DNA of 64,000 nt from Phanerochaete sordida (GCA_019973155.2 BPQB01000006.1:620001-684000); one strand, 5' to 3'; positions 53,170 to 64,000 are shown, numbered from the stretch's first letter. The notes: generated by a model from the sequence alone, not told the origin. Numbers and translations are program-made.

Positions 53170-56100
53170 TCAGCTCGCGCGGCTCGCCTCTAGGTTGGTT
53201 TGAGCCGGCGACAGGTTATTGGCGAGACGATCATTGCTGGTGTCAGCGCTAGGCTGATCGGGTATCGAGGGTGTAATACCAAACGGAGAAAATGTGGAGG
53301 GCCCTGGAGGCAGGCCGTACCCTTGCGCAGCCACCCTAGGGAACATGACGGGGTTGGAGTGAGGCGACCCGAATGTGCTCGACGGGGGCGACGTCGTCGA
53401 GAAGCGAGGCGGCGGCGATGACATATTCGTGTAGTAGTACGACGACGTCGGCGAAGTCATTCCGGAGCTGACGCCGTCGCTTCGGCGGCTAGAGCGGAAG
53501 CTGTCGAAGTCTCCGAAGAAAGGTTGACCAAGACTAAGCGCTTGCTGCTGCTGCTGCAGGCTGGAGGTGCCATTGCCGCTGGTGGGGGTGCGTACGCCGA
53601 GTGGGTTCTTACTATACGAAAGCCGGATGCCTCCACCTTTGATGAGGCCTCCGAGGTTGTCGCCGTTGAGCTCGTTAAGCGCCTTGGTGGCGAGATTCAC
53701 GTCTTCGAACTGCGGTATACCGGTCAATATCCGGAGATGGGCGGAAAGAACAATACACGGACCTCAACAAAGCACATTGGGCCATTGCTCTTGTGGCGGA
53801 AGCAAAGCTGGCGGTAGCCAGGCTGCTTTTGGAAGAGCTCTCGCAGGCGCTCCTCGAGCTTGGCAGACGAATTGCCCGGAGACGTAGTGGCGGGAAGATT
53901 GCCCACGTACAGAGTGTTGATCTGTGATCACATGAGCGGCAGAGCGTCGGAGATATACAGTACGACTCACCGGAGGGTTGTGATCGCCAGGGTTCCTACC
54001 GGTGCTCGAGCTCGTCCCAGACGACGGAGACGGCAGCTGCGGAGAGATCGTGCCTTGCTGCTGCGACTGTGTGCTGACCGCCAGCGCGCCAAGCGTACGC
54101 GCGAGCTCTTCCTCGTTGAGCTGCGGCATGCCGCTGACACTAGACGCGCTCGAGTTCGGGAGAGAAGAGTTCGCGCCGAGTCCTAGATTCTCGCTGCCCG
54201 GCGAAACGGGACGAGGACCGAATGGCTGGAACGACGTCGGCCCAGGTAGAGATGACGAAGTCGAGTCGGGCGAGAAGGGCGCACTCGGATTAGTGCTGCC
54301 AGATGCAGAGGCAGGACCCGATGGCGGGCTGCCAGAACTATCCGGATGGGTCGGAGACTCCTGCTGGTCGGCGGAGGGAGGACGCTGAGGCGTATGAGAA
54401 GAGATGGTCATCTTCCTCAACGCAGCGCTGGCGCCAACGTCACGAAGCGAACCCCACGGAGCAGAGAATGGAGAGACGCCGTCCTGCGAATTGAGGCTCT
54501 GCATGGACGACTGCGTAGATAGGGTATGGGCAGGACCTCCAGAGAGACCGCTCTCCGCCGTCAGCAGTGAGTTGGCACCTTGGCGCACCATCTGCGAAGG
54601 GACAGAGTGAAACGCCTCGAACGCATACGAGTTTTGGCGAAGTCGCTGGGCCTCCTTGTCCTTGCGCTTCCGCTCGCGTTCGCGCTCGTCTTCTTCTGCA
54701 CGCTCACGAGCCCCGCGGGGCCCAAAGCTCGAGAGTCCTCCTATGGGACCCAGATCCGTGCGATCGTCGACGGTGCCCCGACGCTGTCCAAGTCCCGCGA
54801 GACCCATCGCGCCCAAGGTGCCGAGCTCTTTCTCTCGCTGCAGGAAGATCTCGCCGCTCGCGCCGCTATTGGCAAGGCCTTGCAGTCCGTTGAGGGTATT
54901 GTTCAACGCCTCTGTCTGCTGCATGGCTGCAGCGCCGTTCAGAAGAGAACCAACGCCAGTGACGGCATTGGTGCCACCACCGCCACTCGAGGAAGCGCCA
55001 GGGCCGCGCTTCGTATGCAGGTTCTTCTTCGCCATCTCCGCCTTCAGCACCGAACCTTTCTCGAGGTCGACCCGACGACCCTGCAGGACGTCGCGTGCGT
55101 CTAGGGCTTCTTGACGAGAGCGGAACTTCGCGAAGCCGATGATTTGCTTGCGAGGGGGCTGAACCGTCTGCACGAGATGCCCCTCGTCCCCAAATTGCAT
55201 CGGCGCAGAGGGCCAAGAGGAAGTGGTCCCATCACGAGTGTCGACGACAACGCCACCCTGGTTGACGGTAACGAGGTTGTAGGGATCGTTCGATCCGCCG
55301 TAATGATGAGGAACGCTGCCCACGCGGCCATTGGATCCGCTGCCCATAGATCCATACGACGTCAACTCGCGGTTGGGAATCTTGAGCGTCGCCGCCTCGA
55401 AGCCTTGTGAGAATGTGAACATGTTCTGGAATTCCCGTTCCTGGAAAACAGTCTCGTGAGCACTTCCCGGAATAGAGCAGGCAAAGAAGCACGCACCGTC
55501 ATGTCGTCTGGGAAGCCGACGACGAAGATGGTGGATATCTCCTCCTGCGGCTGCTGCTGCGTACTCTGCATAGCAGTCGCTGCCCCGAGGATTGCAGAAC
55601 CCTGAGCCCCGACCGGACCGCCACTCGCAGATGAGTGTGCCCCGAACGGACCTTGCTGCTGCAGACCGGCCTGGTGGGCGAGCGGGTGCGACATGTTGTT
55701 GAGGTGGGTCGACTGGAAGGCCTGCTGAGCACCAGGCTGCTGCAGAGTCGACTGACCATCTCGTATGATCCCAGGCGGAGGTGCTTTGAACGGCTGAGCG
55801 GGTGAAGGTTCCAATCCCAGGCGATAAGCATCCATGGCGCTAAAGCCTCCTTGCTTTGTTTGACCGTTTTGCGACAAAGATGGGACCGATTGCGAGGCGC
55901 TTAGGCCGTACTCGTATCGACCTGGGTGGTGCATCGGCTCGAAAGAGGCAGACATGCCGTTCTGCGTCTGGGTAACGGCGTTAGGGACGAAGATATCCTG
56001 AGGTGGGTATGATGTCGCAGGGAAGCTGCTAGAGGTATCGCGGAGGGAGGCGGTGTTCTGTCGCGCACGGGAATTAAATGGGGTGAACTGAAGACCAGTC

Positions 56101-56462
56101 CGGAAGGGCCCTGAAGAAAATCCGTTGAGGCTAGTCTGCGAATTAAGAGCGTCGTGCTCGGGAGAAGGTACGGATGAGAAGTCTGGCGGGAGGTGCTGGA
56201 TGTTGTTCATGCTGTTATACAGTTGCTGAGATGAAGCGTGACTTTGTGCGTATGGATCTGTGTGGTTCATAGGCGGGGATGCTAGGTAGCTCGGCAGGAC
56301 GTTGGTCGAGCCAGGGGAATCGGGCCGAGACGGCTGCTGGGGCTGCTGCTGTCCCTGCTGGACGGAAATGTGATAGGGGACGGAAGGGCCGTTGAGAGCT
56401 AGGGTGTTGACTCCCAAGAGGTTGCCGGGAGAGGCTGAGGACTCAGGGTCGGAGGTGCCCAT
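53170..56462 (-). CDS. Whi3-like RNA-binding protein (4 exons, 1044 aa)
   Basis: RNA-recognition-motif protein resembling yeast Whi3, which binds mRNAs of cell-cycle and polarity genes and controls their translation. Exons in order of transcription: 56462-55497, 55440-53971, 53921-53763, 53709-53170. Residues about 310-450 hold a first, interrupted RRM-like region ([20 protein letters not shown], then [20 protein letters not shown]). The C-terminal RRM at about 813-900 is classic for Whi3: NTLYVGNLP as RNP2, GPMCFVEFEDV as RNP1, and [13 protein letters not shown] at the end. Long Gln/Ser/Pro-rich segments, including [10 protein letters not shown] near the C-terminus, fit a protein that forms condensates. 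The start at 56462 is the first in-frame ATG; the frame is open and looks coding for about 70 codons further upstream without ATG, so an upstream exon may be missing. Confidence 0.85.
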
Positions 56463-58092
56463 CGGCTCTGCGTCAGCCTCGTCGTTGATCCTGTCCAGAA
56501 GAGAGCGATTGATGTATTCCTCGTCCACGGAAGTTGAGGTTGACGAGGCTGGGAAAGCGGCAGCACGACGGGTGGGGATAGACGACGCCAGGATGGGCAG
56601 ATGGGGGGAGGGGGACGTGAATGCGATGGATTGTATCGACGGGTGCGTGGTCAACGTTAATGCGAGCAAAGTGAGAAGTTCAAAGCATCAACAGCCGGAG
56701 CGGCAGCAAAGAGAGCAGAGGATATGAACGCGGGTGGTTGCCGGTTATAAATACAGTCTGGGTGGAACTAGAGCAAGCTGGTGCTGATATTGTACGTGTA
56801 CGACGGCGTGGTCGACGATGTTGCTGAAAGCGCGACGCGTGAGATTGGCCGCTTTGCCAAGGGTGCAGGCTTGCGTAAGAGGCGGGGAAAGGGGCAGACA
56901 ACGAGGGACGGGGCTATTTGAGAGTGTGTGGGGGTCGACGGCGAGTACAGCGTCGGGGGCAGCGAGGAGAGGGGCGCGCTCGCTGGGGCTGACGGTGAGG
57001 AGGCGATCGAGTTGGATGATGGGGGAAGAAGCGGACGCGGCCGAACAGATTCGGCGGAGTCTGGAATAGCCACGCTATTTCTCGGGGCCTTGCGCACGGG
57101 CCACAAACCACAAACAGCTCCAAACAGTGCTATGCGGGCACGTGATATGGCTCCCCACCTCGGGCGTCGTGGGCTTCGTCGCACCGACACGCGCGAGCTC
57201 GTCGTCATTGCCCGTGCCGCCGCCGTCGTTCCCTCCGATGGTGAGCACGGCGCACAGAATACAGAGGATATTCACCTGTGAGCTCCCTATCGCCCGCCCA
57301 GCGGGCGCCGCCGTGCCCCAGATCGCTGCTCGGAGGTATGTCTTTGTGTGCGGTCGAGACCCGGGCCTCCCCTCTACGCCTGCGCAAGCACGGGCAAGCG
57401 GAAAGACCATGGCCCCAACGCATTGCGCCTCGACACAAAATGCGCTACAAAGCTGGCTGGAGTGGACAGACCGGCGAGCCAGAGAATGGTGGTGGCAGGA
57501 AAGAAAGTCACAGAGAGGAGAAGAAAGCACCGAGTTGGGGTTATCCCCACGCGAGGCGGCCGGGAGCCCTCGCAAGTGATATGGTAAAAGGTTAAGTCTT
57601 ATAAAGAGTCAGCAGGCAAGGACTTGCGTCAGACTCGTTCCAGCCCGCCGACAGCCCGCTATTATTTTTCCTGTGCTGTTGTCTCGTCCCCATGCTGACG
57701 AGTCGTCCTCGCACTCCCTGAGACATCGTGGCGAATTAATATATAGCGTTCGCAGAGCAACCTCTCGCCAGACCAGGAGTCACAGTAGTCCGAGGCACTG
57801 TACACAAGAGAATTATGTAGTTCCTGAAGCAGCATATGAGTCAATAGACGAGCCATAAGGTAATGAGCCGTGTGGTGTGCAGGACATGAGGCAGTCAACG
57901 GGGCAGGGATCAGCGATCGTTCCTCCCGCCCTATCTCTATACACGTCCTGCACATCTGTTGCGGAAGCGCATTGGTATCGACATCGCGATGATGGACCGT
58001 TAGATATATGTTCGCGGCCAGCCACGGCCCATGCCTGCAAGGAGCTCAGCGCACATCCTCCCAAAGCACTTGAGACTCACCCCAGCCGCGCT
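56463..58092. other. intergenic region upstream of the Whi3-like gene
   Basis: About 1.6 kb. The first 200 bases stay open in the Whi3-like frame without ATG and may be leader or part of an unrecognised first exon. A TATTTATA-like element lies near 56745 on the minus strand. A minus-strand frame at 56768-57208 begins with ATG but has only biased composition and no domain. The rest holds the 3' region of the gene at 58093. Confidence 0.4.
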
Positions 58093-58473
58093 CTACTGAT
58101 CCATCCACGGGTCTGTGTTCCCTTTCCCAAATCCAATCCTAATCCTGTTCCCTCTCCACGGCTCCCGCTGGATGTCGACCTCGATACCCAGCAGGAAGCT
58201 GACGAACGCAAGGATGACCACCGCCCACAGGAACGCTCCGATAAACCTCCAACGCGCGCGCGACGCCGCTTCAGCGATGGCGTACGGAGAACGCGGGTCG
58301 TAGTATGGCAGAATTGTCTGCTGTGGCGACGTTATCGACGTCGGGCCGTAGCCCTGGCGTGTCGAGAACCCCGTTGGTGACTGTGGGGTAGCGGACGACG
58401 ACTCAGCAAGCTGTGCAGGGTCCACTTCGGTGTATGCGGGGGGTGGCGATGCTGGTTTCGGCGAGGAAGACAT
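58093..58473 (-). CDS. small single-pass membrane protein with a PY motif (126 aa)
   Basis: Short intronless protein starting at a clear ATG. The N-terminal 70 residues are Ser/Pro-rich and contain PPPAY at about 10-14, a PPxY motif of the kind bound by WW domains of Rsp5/Nedd4 ubiquitin ligases. One hydrophobic segment follows at about 76-97 (FIGAFLWAVVILAFVSFLLG), preceded by basic SRARWR, which predicts the N-terminus in the cytosol. A short, basic and glycine-containing tail follows. No named family is recognised. Small membrane-anchored PY proteins in fungi often act as adaptors or substrates of Rsp5; this role here is inference. It is tandem with eIF3b on the same strand. Confidence 0.72.
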   Translation of the reverse strand: MSSSPKPASPPPAYTEVDPAQLAESSSATPQSPTGFSTRQGYGPTSITSPQQTILPYYDPRSPYAIAEAASRARWRFIGAFLWAVVILAFVSFLLGIEVDIQREPWRGNRIRIGFGKGNTDPWMDQ

Positions 58474-58814
58474 GAGAGGTCGTTGCAGGAGCGTAGGTCG
58501 TGTTAAACGTGAAAGGTTGGCATGTACGAGGGCGCTGTGCTAGCCGCAGCGTTCGTCCACAGACGCGGACAAGGTGGAGGTCTTTACTGACGCCGAAGCT
58601 TCGCGGTCGTAAACGGCTGATGTCATCAATTAAACCACGGAACCTTATGTATTGCTGACCCTAACCTCGATCACCGAGAAATAACTCGCAGAAAAATATA
58701 ATTTACGTCCCAGCGGCTTGTATACATCGCACGAGGGGATAAGCTTGCGTACAACACGGTGATGGATACAGCAGAGCACAGACCAACGACATGAGACAGA
58801 CGTCATGCATGAGT
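58474..58814. other. intergenic region eIF3b 3' end / small membrane protein promoter
   Basis: About 340 bases with the promoter of the small membrane protein and the eIF3b 3' region. Nothing else recognised. Confidence 0.45.
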
Positions 58815-61399
58815 TTACTCGACCACCTCTTCCTCGATCTGCTCGATGACCTCGTCGACCCAGACCTCGATCTCCTCCTTCTCCTCCTGCTTCGGCTCCT
58901 CGACCTCGGGCTCCTTCTTGCCTTGCTTCCTGCGCTCCTCGGCGAGCTCCTCCTTGAGCTTGAGGCGCCACGCATTCCACTCGTCGATGAGACGCTTGCG
59001 GTGCGCGATGAGCTCCGCGCTGATGTTGCTCTCCTCCGCAGCATCTTCCTCCTCGAACTGCCGGCTGTACTCTTTGAGGTTGCGGCGGATCTGGCGCTGT
59101 TGCTCCTTGGTGAGCAGCGTCCGCGGGCGTGGCCGCCAGAGGAATTGCTTGAAGCGGTCGAGAATGTGCTTCTCGAGCTCCTGGCCGCGGAAGTCCCAGA
59201 TGGCGTAGCCGTTCTCGATCTAACCACGGCCGTTAATGAGCTTGTTGCGAACACAAGATCTGGCGACTTACAGTATGTCTCCAGGCGCTTGCGCTAGTAG
59301 CAATGTAGCGACCCGAGGGGTCCCACTCGGCGTCGGTCAGCGCGTAGTGGTCCGCGGTACCCAAGTGCTGGATACCAGAGCCCCATTCCTGAGTCGTGCC
59401 CTCCCGCTTCTCATCGATGCTGAAATCCAGGTCCCAGAACTCCAGCTCCGATTTCGACGTGGAGCCGACCGTACCGAGGACGACATGGCGACCCTTCGGT
59501 GACCAGCGGATGGTGTTGCTTGTCCGGCCGGGCAATGAGCCTGCGTGCGGCATTTAGCGTCGAATAAAGCTGAATACATGCGCACACTTACGAAGCTGCT
59601 TGAAGTCGCCCTTTCCGCGGACAAGCTGGTAGAAGCTGACGTCGGTCTTGATAGTTACACCAGGGCCAGGATTACCAAGGTTCGGGTCGCTGCTGGAGAT
59701 GATCGCGAAGCGCTCTCCCTTGGGCTCCCACGAGAATTCGGTGACAGCATCTGTAGATGTCGGTGCCTGTAAGTATGCGAGAAGCAGAGAAGGAAAGTGC
59801 AGATACATACCTTTGAGCTCGACAACTTCCACAGGGAAGTCCTTCTCCCTGACACGGAAGATTTCCAGGTTGCAGAATATTGACTTCTTGGTCTTCGTGT
59901 GACGGTCGACCTTGACGCAAAGGAAATCACCTTGATTCTGCCAGTAGAGCTTACACTCGGTTACGTTGAAGAGGTTCTTTTGCCGAAGGATGCTACGTGT
60001 AGGGAAGTTGATGACAGTGACACGCGCCGGCTGATTCGCGACCTCAGGAGTCCAGTATGCGAGCAAGTTCTCCTTGGGCTTCTTGCCGGCCTGCACAGCC
60101 TTCTCGATATCCTCGCGGTCCTTGTCGCCAAGCGGGCACCACTCGAAGTCGACGACGCCCTCGATCTTGATGCTCTTCTTATCGTGAAGGCGCATCGACG
60201 GCAGCTCATAGACGGAGATATGCTGGCCGGTGGTGACACGGCCGACGAAAGCGTCGTCCGCGCTCCACTTCATCGCGGGCCACTGCATCTGGCGCTTCAC
60301 GCCGTCCTCGCCCTCGGGCATGGAAGACGGGAACGTACGGAGCAGATTGCCGGTCTTGATATCCCAAACAGCGATGTTGTTGCCCTCGTCTTCTGGCGAG
60401 AAGTACTGGGGGCCTTGCTGGGCACCCTCCGGGACGTGGATCGCGTCGTTCGACCAGGTGATGAGGTAGTTCTCGTTGGGAGAGAAGTCGATAAGCTTGA
60501 CAAAGGGGTGTGCAAAACGCTGCTGGGCCTCCCAGGACGGGCCACCCCAAAGACGCACACCTTGTCTGTGGAGGGTTGCGAAGTAGGTGCCTAGAGGTGA
60601 CCAGGAGACGTAGAGATCTGTCCAGCCCTAGAACGCAGCGTTGGACGCAATGCAATACCAAGAAATGGGTTGTTACTCACGTTGCGCTCATGCGCGATTT
60701 CGCATTGCGAAGGCTTGCCGTGCCAGTGTACTGCGACCTCATCTCCGCGGTAGGTGGCGTACTGGTCGCGGCCCTGCGGGTCGCCGAGCCAAGCGCGAAG
60801 GTGCTCCTACGCTTTATGAGAAAAGACGAGTCTTTGTGTGCAGTAACCTGCACTCACCTTGGGCTTGTATGGCTCCGGCTCCGGCTCGACCCAGTCCTCG
60901 TCCATAGTCGCGTACTTTTCGATGTCGGTGAATCGGTTGATGCGGAAAGTGTGCTTCGCATCGAAGGGGTGACCGTTCATCGCAGCCATGGCGTAAGCGG
61001 CATCTTCAGCAGTTTTAAAGGTGGCAAAGATGAATCTGCGGCAGGAAGTGAGGAATATATTCGAGGGTCAATGCCTGGGGACGCACCCTTTGCTCTTGCC
61101 GGTCTTGTCATCCCAGGGCAGGAACATATCCTCGGGCTTCAGAGGAGCACCCTTCCTGCCGAACTCCTTGGAGATCTTGGCGAGCAGCTTTTCGAGTTTG
61201 CTCTTGTCGATGACGGGGACGCCATCGATGACCAGTATGTTGTCGAGGCCCTCGTCATACTGGACCTTGTATCTAGATTATGTGGGTAAGACTCGAGGGG
61301 AAAGACGGAGGCTCGGGGGACGGACTTTGCTTCGATATCGGAGTAGTCAATGTCGTCTACGTCGTCGTGCGCGCCGTTCACGCCGTTAGGAGGAGCCAT
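58815..61399 (-). CDS. PRT1: translation initiation factor eIF3 subunit B (8 exons, 737 aa)
   Basis: Core scaffold subunit of eIF3, which loads mRNA and initiator tRNA on the 40S ribosome. Exons in order of transcription: 61399-61326, 61272-61087, 61035-60858, 60806-60681, 60627-59811, 59750-59592, 59540-59272, 59219-58815. An N-terminal RRM lies at about 30-115 ([12 protein letters not shown], then [16 protein letters not shown]). The nine-bladed propeller region covers about 145-600, with landmarks [46 protein letters not shown] and [15 protein letters not shown]. The C-terminus is helical and acidic ([20 protein letters not shown]). The length is normal. The acceptor before DAVTEF was taken as the second AG, because the first breaks the frame. 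Confidence 0.95.
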
Positions 61400-61658
61400 G
61401 GCGGAGGTTTTGGAGGTCGTCGGTCTCGGCAGTGATGAGGCAAAGTTTTGCTGCTGCTGCCGTCCGTGCTAAACGCCCGTGGGAAATACGTCCGAATAAG
61501 GTAAGAGGTGTATTCGTGGAGACTGGGGCGACTTCAACGCCTTCGTATTTGTAGCAGTGACTGAGGTGCCCGCAGTAGGAGAAGATAGTCGTATCGGAAA
61601 GCTGGATATTGACTCGTAGGAATATACACATGACTCAAACTAATACATTGCTGCGAAT

Positions 61659-62695
61659 TCATTCCTTTGCTGGCATCACCTTCGCCAGCCATGCCTGCAG
61701 GTCCTCAATCTCCTCGTCATTCGCTGAGTGCACAAGTCCATTGTACCCATGAAATTCGATTCCTGTTGGGTTTGTCGCTGTTGCTTCAGAGATGCCGAGA
61801 TTCTCCTTGAGGAACTTGACTGATTGCTCAGCCCAAGCGAACTTGACGAGAGGGTCATTCTTTCCGTGGCCCCAGAACACAGGGAGCTTCCTTGCATGGT
61901 CGCTCATCATCTAGGAATAGATGAGAAATGTATCCGGTACCGGACACGCAGTCACTAACCGCCTTGAATTTGGACCTCAGCGGCAACCATGCGCTCATGA
62001 CCAAAACGCCCCCGAGCCTACGCTCGGCGGTCAGGCCGGTCAGGAGGCTCATTGCGCCGCCTTGGCTGAAGCCTCCAAGAATAATGCGGTCCGCGGGAAT
62101 TCCAGCGTCGACCTCCGCAGTGATGAGCTCGTTCAGCTGGCGTACAGTGCGGAGCATGCCGGGCTCGTCCTCGGACGTGAAGTCGAATGAGTGGATGTCG
62201 AACCTTGCGGCACGGCTCAACTTGCGGGTCCGGGTGAGACTCAGGGCGACTCACCAGGAAGGCATGACCATGCCCCCGTTCGCCGTCACTGGCATGTCCG
62301 GACTGCATTCTATCAGCTCGGCATCGTCGACTGCGTATGTGGCGAGAGTCACTCACGCGTGTGGCAAAACCCACTTGATATGCTGCAGCGCAGGGACGCT
62401 TCCGAACATGGTAGCGACTGGCTGCCAGCCATAGCCACTGTCTCCCAGACCCTAGATGGAGTCATTGTGAGCAAAGGAGGGACACAGTGCACGAGATGTG
62501 AGATGGACTGACATGCACGAAGATCACGGTCGCGGAGTGCTTCGCGCGAGCAGCAACGCTCAGGACTTTCAACGGCTGCAACGCTGCCATGTCCTCAGGC
62601 TTGATCTCTGTAGATGTCCTCGAAAGTAGTGAATACGACCACCAAAGGCTGGCGAGAACGACAAGGAGCAGAAAGAGTCGTGAAGTCAGAGGCAT
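61659..62695 (-). CDS. acyl-protein thioesterase-like alpha/beta hydrolase with N-terminal anchor (5 exons, 273 aa)
   Basis: Member of the phospholipase/carboxylesterase family that includes acyl-protein thioesterase 1, which removes palmitate from cysteine. Exons in order of transcription: 62695-62513, 62451-62357, 62302-62255, 62203-61960, 61910-61659. The nucleophile motif GFSQGG has its Ser at about 155; the likely catalytic Asp is in GKNDPLV (about 209) and His in GLVHSA (about 251). HGLGDSGYGW and PDMPVTANGGMVMPSWFD are family landmarks. Unlike cytosolic APT1, the protein begins with a hydrophobic segment at about 5-25 (SRLFLLLVVLASLWWSYSLL), a probable signal anchor, and about 30 linker residues. 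So it may act at the ER, Golgi or plasma membrane, or be secreted. Its start lies 129 bases from that of TRM10. Confidence 0.88.
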
Positions 62696-62824
62696 GCTAG
62701 CCCGCGCGATCAGTTGCCTCCTTCCTCATATCGTCATCGCGCCCAGCATCCGCCATCCCGTGCTTGCGCTTCGCACACCTCTACCTATCCCTCCAGTGCT
62801 ACCCCCTCACCACAAAAATCTGCC
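62696..62824. promoter_or_regulatory. compact divergent promoter thioesterase/TRM10
   Basis: Only 129 bases separate the start codons of two divergent genes. The strand toward TRM10 is pyrimidine-rich (CCTCCTTCCTC, CCATCCCG, CTACCTATCCCTCC), as is common in fungal leaders. Leaders and promoters of the two genes must overlap or be very short. Confidence 0.55.
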
Positions 62825-64000
62825 ATGAAGGCAGATCCGGACGTGCAACCAGCAGAGACCGCCGCCTTGTCTGCAGCGAGCACCGCTGCCGCGGCGCCGT
62901 CCGCGCCTGCGCCCGCGCCCGCCGCGGAGCCCCAGCCTCCCCAGGCTCCGCAACCGCTCTCGAAGAACGCGCAGAAGAAGGCTGCGCGGGCCGCGCGTAT
63001 CGCCGAGCAGAAGAAGGAGCGGCGCGCGTACGAGAAAGAGAAGAAGAAGGAGAAGCGACGCGAGCTCGCGGCGAAGCGGGCTGCGGGCGAGCTCGACGAC
63101 GACGAGCAGCCCCGCAAAAAGGCCCGCATCGAGGGCCCGCGGACGCCTTTCGAGGCACGCATCGTCGTCGACCTCGGCTTCGACAACTTGATGACTGAGA
63201 ACGTGAGTGCTCGCGTGCGTGTGCCCCGGAGAGGATTTACAAGACGAGCCGTCGCAGGAGGTCAAGTCCTTGACGAACCAGCTGGGGTACACTTACAATG
63301 CGAACAAGAAGTCGTCACAGCCATTTGCATCTCTACTGTACACTGGTCTCGGCGGACGGACATTCACGCGACTGGAATCTATGAGCGATGCAGGCTACAA
63401 GCGATGGAAGGAGACCGAGTGGTGGCACGAGGGCTACGAAAGGCTATGGGAAGGAAAGAAAGAAGATGAAGTGAAAAGGGAAACCGACTTGCTCAGCACG
63501 GGCCTGCCGGCGGACCAGTCAATTGGAGAGGGCCAAAAGGTGGATGCGAAGGAAGAGGAGGGGAGCATCCTGAAGCTGCGAAAGAACCCGCAAACTGCTC
63601 CCCGAGAAAGCGTGGTATACCTCACCGCCGACAGCACGGACGAGCTTTCGGAGCTGAAGGAAGGCGAAACCTATATTATTGGCGGGATAGTCGACCACAA
63701 CCGCTACAAAGTACGTATGATCTCTATCCAGTCCTGCGAGCATGCTGACCATCTCCACAGAATCTCTGCCTCAACAAGGCGCAGACGTCGCAGATACGCA
63801 CGGCCCGGCTCCCAATAGGGACATACCTGGCCGAGCTGAAGACGCGGAAAGTCTTGACAGTCAATCAGACGTTCGACATCCTACTCAAGTGGGTCGAGAC
63901 GCGAGACTGGAAGGCTGCGTTTGAAGAGGTCATACCTAAGCGGAAGTTCAACGAAAAGAGCAAGGCGAGCAGGCGCGGCGGCTGCCCGTCTGAGCAGCCC
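62825..64000 (+). CDS. TRM10: tRNA (guanine-9-N1)-methyltransferase Trm10, 5' part
   Basis: SPOUT-class enzyme that methylates N1 of guanine 9 in tRNA using S-adenosylmethionine. Exons: 62825-63202, 63258-63710, 63761 to the window edge; the gene continues beyond 64000. About 357 codons are visible. The N-terminus is Ala/Pro-rich, followed by a long basic helix (EKEKKKEKRRELAAKRAA) expected to bind tRNA. The methyltransferase domain starts at about residue 110 (ARIVVDLGFDNLMTEN, EVKSLTNQLGYTYNANKK). Key blocks are YLTADSTDELSEL, YIIGGIVDHNRYKNLCLNKA, RTARLPIGTYL and VLTVNQTFDILLKW, which form the SAM-binding knot. An insertion of roughly 80 residues (Glu/Lys-rich, about 190-250) lies in the middle. 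The visible part has no frameshift. Confidence 0.93.

Noticed and set aside
56768..57208. 147-codon minus-strand frame as first exon of the Whi3-like gene
   Set aside because: It starts with ATG, but composition is Ser/Pro/Arg-biased without family similarity, and it ends in a stop without a convincing donor that would join the Whi3-like frame in phase.
1..64000. Transposable elements or CRISPR arrays
   Set aside because: No reverse transcriptase, integrase, transposase, long terminal repeat or regular spacer-repeat array was recognised on either strand.

Overview
This 64 kb window is nuclear chromosomal DNA of a filamentous basidiomycete, most likely an agaricomycete (polypore-type by the look of its F-box proteins, an inference). 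The evidence is many short introns of about 47-60 bases with GT..AG ends, GC-rich third codon positions, and fungal gene families such as a Zn(II)2Cys6 regulator, a Whi3-like RNA-binding protein and a Rax1-like RGS protein. I support 25 protein-coding genes. I found no rRNA, no convincing tRNA, no transposon coding sequence and no CRISPR array. Splice sites were placed by eye from consensus ends, reading phase and family conservation.

Left part, 1-34 kb: an accessory block dominated by F-box genes, numbered F1 to F12 in order of position. F1 (329-1663 +), F2 (2212-3501 -), F3 (3860-5131 -), F4 (5618-7069 +), F5 (14978-16219 +), F6 (16444-17754 +), F7 (18084-19376 +), F8 (19730-21310 +), F9 (21432-22718 -), F10 (31352-32665 +) and F11 (32735-34021 -) lie here; F12 (47343-48690 +) sits alone further right. 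Their coding regions are uninterrupted apart from a small 5' intron in F12, in a genome that is otherwise full of introns. Eleven of them share an N-terminal box with a D-K-P-S-L type core and an R-P-Y-L-F type core, and a C-terminal tail of the form VE[VF]...P...G. F8 belongs to another F-box class. Between them lie an MFS transporter (7728-9900 +), an RGS/membrane protein (11707-13424 +), a Zn(II)2Cys6 transcription factor (23555-27032 -) and Mediator subunit Med17 (28741-30962 +).

Right part, 34-64 kb: mostly conserved cellular genes. They are RNA polymerase I subunit RPA135 (34281-38434 -), a GLFG nucleoporin of the Nup98 family (38810-42081 +), a large unnamed fungal protein (42826-46148 -), F12, a coiled-coil/proline-rich protein (49720-52132 +), a Whi3-like RNA-binding protein (53170-56462 -), a small PY-motif membrane protein (58093-58473 -), eIF3b (58815-61399 -), an acyl-protein thioesterase with an N-terminal membrane anchor (61659-62695 -) and the 5' part of the tRNA m1G9 methyltransferase Trm10 (62825 to the window end).

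How they work together: the F-box proteins are expected to act as interchangeable substrate receptors for SCF ubiquitin ligases. Their number, divergence, inverted-block duplication and shared tail suggest a lineage-specific, fast-evolving family. F2, F7 and F11 also share a spliced 5' leader, so their promoters and leaders were copied with the coding regions. The other genes are ordinary housekeeping or regulatory genes without a common pathway. The most unusual single gene is the Nup98 homologue, which stops exactly after the His-Phe pair where Nup98 precursors normally cut themselves.
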